Source: Cynocephalus volans
Taxonomy: Eukaryota; Chordata; Mammalia; Dermoptera; Cynocephalidae
Assembly: GCF_027409185.1 (NCBI RefSeq)
Contig: NC_084463.1
Span: forward strand, 159,999,869 to 160,063,868
Length of the DNA stretch: 64,000 nt
Direction: 5' to 3'
Shown: positions 36,545 to 64,000 of the stretch, one piece after another
How positions within the stretch are numbered: position 1 is the stretch's first letter
Layout: the number at the start of each line of letters is the position of its first letter
Notes under the pieces: generated by a model
Seen by the model: only the letters and a program-made list of their open reading frames with translations
What the model was told of the DNA's origin: nothing
The model's database searches: none
Program-made: the position numbers and the translations under genes

Positions 36545-36771
36545 TTAACTACACGGGCCTTTTTATTCCATCTGGAAAATACAAATATTCACAACAGTCT
36601 GTACACCTTAGGGACACCAGCCCTGGTCCTGCCCTCAACGCATGCCACCTTCATGCCCCGCCCCCAGCCCCAGGCTCCTGTCCCAGCCCCGCCCCCTCCC
36701 CATCCCCCTGGCTCCCTGCTCTGGTCCATGTCTTTTCTCCAAGGCAGGAATGAGTCTTGATCCAGTCACAG
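36545..36771 (-). other. RASGRP2: RASGRP2 3'UTR exon
   Basis: A strong acceptor (pyrimidine tract, then TTCCCAG followed by CTGTGACTGG) starts a non-coding last exon at 36771. It contains the AATAAA signal. The preceding exon ends with the donor ATG followed by GTGAGT at 36936, a few bases after the stop codon. The left end is estimated from the poly(A) signal. Confidence 0.75.
36562..36567 (-). terminator. RASGRP2: RASGRP2 poly(A) signal AATAAA
   Basis: AATAAA on the minus strand, 375 bases past the stop codon in genomic terms and inside the predicted last exon. Cleavage is expected at about 36540-36552. Confidence 0.8.
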
Positions 36772-36941
36772 CTGGGAAGAGAAAAACAGAGGTTGTGAGG
36801 AAGACTCGTACCCCCAGTGAGGTAGGAGTCTGCTTGGCCTGGGCCATTTGGATAGAGCACCCATTTCCTTGATACACCGACCCCCAACCCCAGACTCAGT
36901 GGGGAGGCTCTGGTGCAGGCTATGGGAGGACTCACCATCTA

Positions 36942-50422
<13,481 letters not shown>

Positions 50423-50999
50423 TCTTGGGACCCGACGCAAGGAGCCCGCACCCGGCCGGCCGGCGCCACCTCTGCGCTCCCGCCCGCCGGCCTCGCTGCG
50501 GCTGCGGCTCCCGCCCGCTCTCCGCGCCGCGGCCCCGTTCCCGGCTCCCCGCAGCCCCGCCCCCTCGCCGCGGCCGCCCCCTCCCCTCCCCTCCCGCCCC
50601 TGCGCCCGGCTCCGCACCGCCGGCTGCGCCTCCCCCACTGGGGGCTCCCTCGCGCCCCGCACGCGGCGGTCCCTGCGGCAGCTTAACCCCTCCCCTGCCG
50701 CGCCGCCCGGGGAGCCAGGGCCGCGGGCGGGGGGCTGCGCCACCGGCCGCGCGGGGGGCGGGCGAGCGGAGATCACGGAGGGGGAAACTAAACTGTGAGC
50801 CCCTCCCCCCACCGGTCGCCCCCTTGCCCCCCGCCCTGCCTGGGTGTCGGGCGGAGGAAGCCGGGAGGGGCAGGAAGCGGACTGCGGTGGGGAAGGGGCG
50901 CCCCGCCCAGCCCAGCCCCCGGCCCGGGTTCCTGTTTTCGAGACAAACGGTTCCCACGGGGCTAACCCGGCCCGGGGTCGGGCGTCTTCCTGCAGGCGG

Positions 51000-52085
51000 C
51001 GGAGGCACAGGCCTGCTGGAGGTCGGGGGCGTGGGGGCAGCGGGTGGTTGTGAAAGTTTGGGGGAGGGGCTAGGACAGGATGGGAGCATTTTGCGGGGAG
51101 GGCCCAGTGGGGAGCAAGAATGAAAAACGCGGCTACCTGGAGACACGGCCTCGATGCCTGGGGATGGGGTGAGGGGCTCCAGTTCACACAAGGGGCCGGG
51201 GTCCCGGAAGCCTGGCTCCCCACGGGGCCAGATGGAAAGGGGCAGCTGCAAGTGGCGGTGCGTTCTCCGCAGCCTGAGGACTGGAAGGCTGGGCCCCGGC
51301 AAGGAGGAACTTATGGGGGGCAGCCGCAGGCGGTTGGGGTCCCCACAAGCCGGGCCTAGGGGAGCCGGTAACAGTTTCCGGCCGTTTGGGTTCAAACCCA
51401 CTCACTGTGAAACCACCGGCCCCAAACCTCCCTTCCGAGGCTTGCCCCTCCCTGCCTCGGGGCGGGGGAGCCAAGACCTCCCGCACCTCAATCTTGGTAA
51501 CGTGAGACCTAGAAACAGGCCCTTTCTGGCCTCAGTTTCCCCATAATGAGGGGCGGGACAGTGGCCTAGCCTAGACGATCTGTGGATGTCCCCTTCCCTA
51601 ACGCTGCCCCGACTTTGGATGGAGCATCGCCGCCTGCTAAGAGACCCGTGAACGCCGCAGTGGGGCGGGGCTAGGGGCGGGGCCAAGAAGGCGCCAAGCC
51701 TCCACGAGTTCCTGCCCTCCTGGGTCCCGCCCGCGACAGCGTGGATCCTCGGTAGTCCCGGAGGCTTCAGCCCAAGTCCCGGCTCCCAGCCCCCAGCCCC
51801 GGTAGGTCCCACCCAGACGGACGCCCCGCCCCCGGCCAGCCAGGCTGGCCGCTGACCTAGTATGGACACAGCGCTGGGAAGAGAGGCGTGGAGGGTGACG
51901 CCGGGGAAAGGGGCTGGAGAGTCCCAGGCCCCGCCCCGGCGGGCGGTCCTCTCCACTTTCCCCCCACCATCCCCCCGTCCCTGGAGGCACCTGCCGGGGT
52001 GGGGGATATGGGGGCGATTGCGCAGCTGCCGTTGTGCCCACCAAGAACTAAAAATATTTCTCAATAGAGAGAGGAGTAAGGACGA
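51000..52085. other. Intergenic gap RASGRP2 to PYGM
   Basis: About 1.1 kb of unique G+C-rich DNA with no coding frame I can support. It separates the distal CpG island from the PYGM poly(A) site. Confidence 0.5.
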
Positions 52086-52101
52086 TCCCAAGGAGAATCA
52101 A

Positions 52102-52107
52102 TTTATT
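52102..52107 (-). terminator. PYGM: PYGM poly(A) signal AATAAA
   Basis: AATAAA on the minus strand, about 243 bases after the stop codon. Cleavage expected near 52080-52092. Confidence 0.85.
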
Positions 52108-52349
52108 GGGGAGCCGGTGCAGTTGGTCAGACCCCATCAATAGGAGGGGGCGGGGAGCCCGAGGACAGTAGTGGAGCAGTGTCCTTAGTCACGCTGGACT
52201 CTAGGACCTCGAGGCTAGGGGAAAATGAGGATTCCAGGAAGGGGCTTAGAGATCTAACTCCAACACCCCACCCTCTGGATCAGAAGCTGGGGCTGGCCCA
52301 AGGGATTGCAAACAGGCTCAAGGGCTGATTTGGGGTCTGGACTGGAGGC

Positions 52350-63733
<11,384 letters not shown>

Positions 63734-63754
63734 CTACCTTGGTGGTGCCTCCAG

Positions 63755-63900
63755 CCAGGGAGTGGAACTCTCCAGCTGCAAGGGGATTTAAAGCCTGGCT
63801 CCCAGCAGCATGCCCCGCCTTCCCTCACGATGGGAGGGTCTTGGCCTGGCAGCTCAGGCAGCTATTTTGGGGTGAGGGGAGGGGAGGAGGAACGAGCTCT
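63755..63900 (-). promoter_or_regulatory. PYGM: PYGM core promoter with muscle-type motifs
   Basis: On the minus strand, upstream of the ATG: a TATA-like CTTTAAAT (63786-63793), which would place the start near 63760, and a CArG/MEF2-like CCAAAATAGC (63861-63870). A CAGCTG E-box lies at 63773-63778, close to the start. This set fits a muscle gene; function is inferred. Confidence 0.5.
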
Positions 63901-64000
63901 GCCAGGCCCAACCTGGCTTGTTCACAGTCTGTACTGACCCACTTCCTCCAGGCCTTGTACATAGGTCTTCTGACTTGTCTCTTGTCCCTGTCCTTTTGCA

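Overview
The window is nuclear DNA from a placental mammal. It carries three adjacent genes, all on the minus strand: the 5' part of NRXN2 (neurexin-2 alpha), all of RASGRP2 (CalDAG-GEFI) and all of PYGM (muscle glycogen phosphorylase). From general knowledge this is the gene order of human 11q13. No Alu, rodent B1/B2, carnivore or ruminant SINE was seen. The young SINEs are monomeric and dimeric elements with a tRNA-Ile-like head, A-tails and good target-site duplications. This resembles the CYN SINEs described for colugos (Dermoptera), so a colugo-like species is my best guess. That assignment is inference; only placental mammal is firm.

Layout, left to right on the + strand. Bases 1-32,830 are the 5' part of NRXN2. 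The gene enters from the right with a non-coding first exon in a CpG island (about 32,590-32,820). The first coding exon (signal peptide, LNS1, EGF-A) is at 22,340-23,325. Three in-frame microexons of alternative splice site 1 follow at 10,665-10,682 (18 nt), 5,649-5,678 (30 nt) and 3,372-3,443 (72 nt). The rest of NRXN2 lies beyond the left edge. The introns hold ancient MIR/L2 fragments, a MaLR LTR relic, CA-rich tracts, a purine-rich block around the 30-nt exon, RFX-type X-boxes, homeodomain-motif islands and a local 240-bp duplication.

Bases 32,900-36,540 are a short intergenic region with TG/CA repeats. RASGRP2 follows, with its poly(A) signal at 36,562 and its start codon at 48,553. Its 15 coding exons join into an intact frame of 606 codons plus stop. 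Two consecutive introns have non-canonical ends: one AT-AC intron with U12-type signals and one GC-AG intron. Several introns are filled with diverged tandem repeats. CpG-rich DNA at 48.5-51.0 kb probably holds its promoters.

PYGM lies at 52,100-63,760. Its 20 exons join without a break into 842 codons plus stop, with the phosphorylated serine and the pyridoxal-phosphate lysine at the expected places. The muscle-type promoter is at the right edge.

The genes share no pathway operon-style: NRXN2 is a synaptic adhesion receptor, RASGRP2 a Ca/DAG-controlled Rap1 exchange factor of platelets and leukocytes, and PYGM the muscle glycogen-breakdown enzyme. All exon coordinates come from reading splice sites by eye and checking that phases and codon counts close; no alignment was run.
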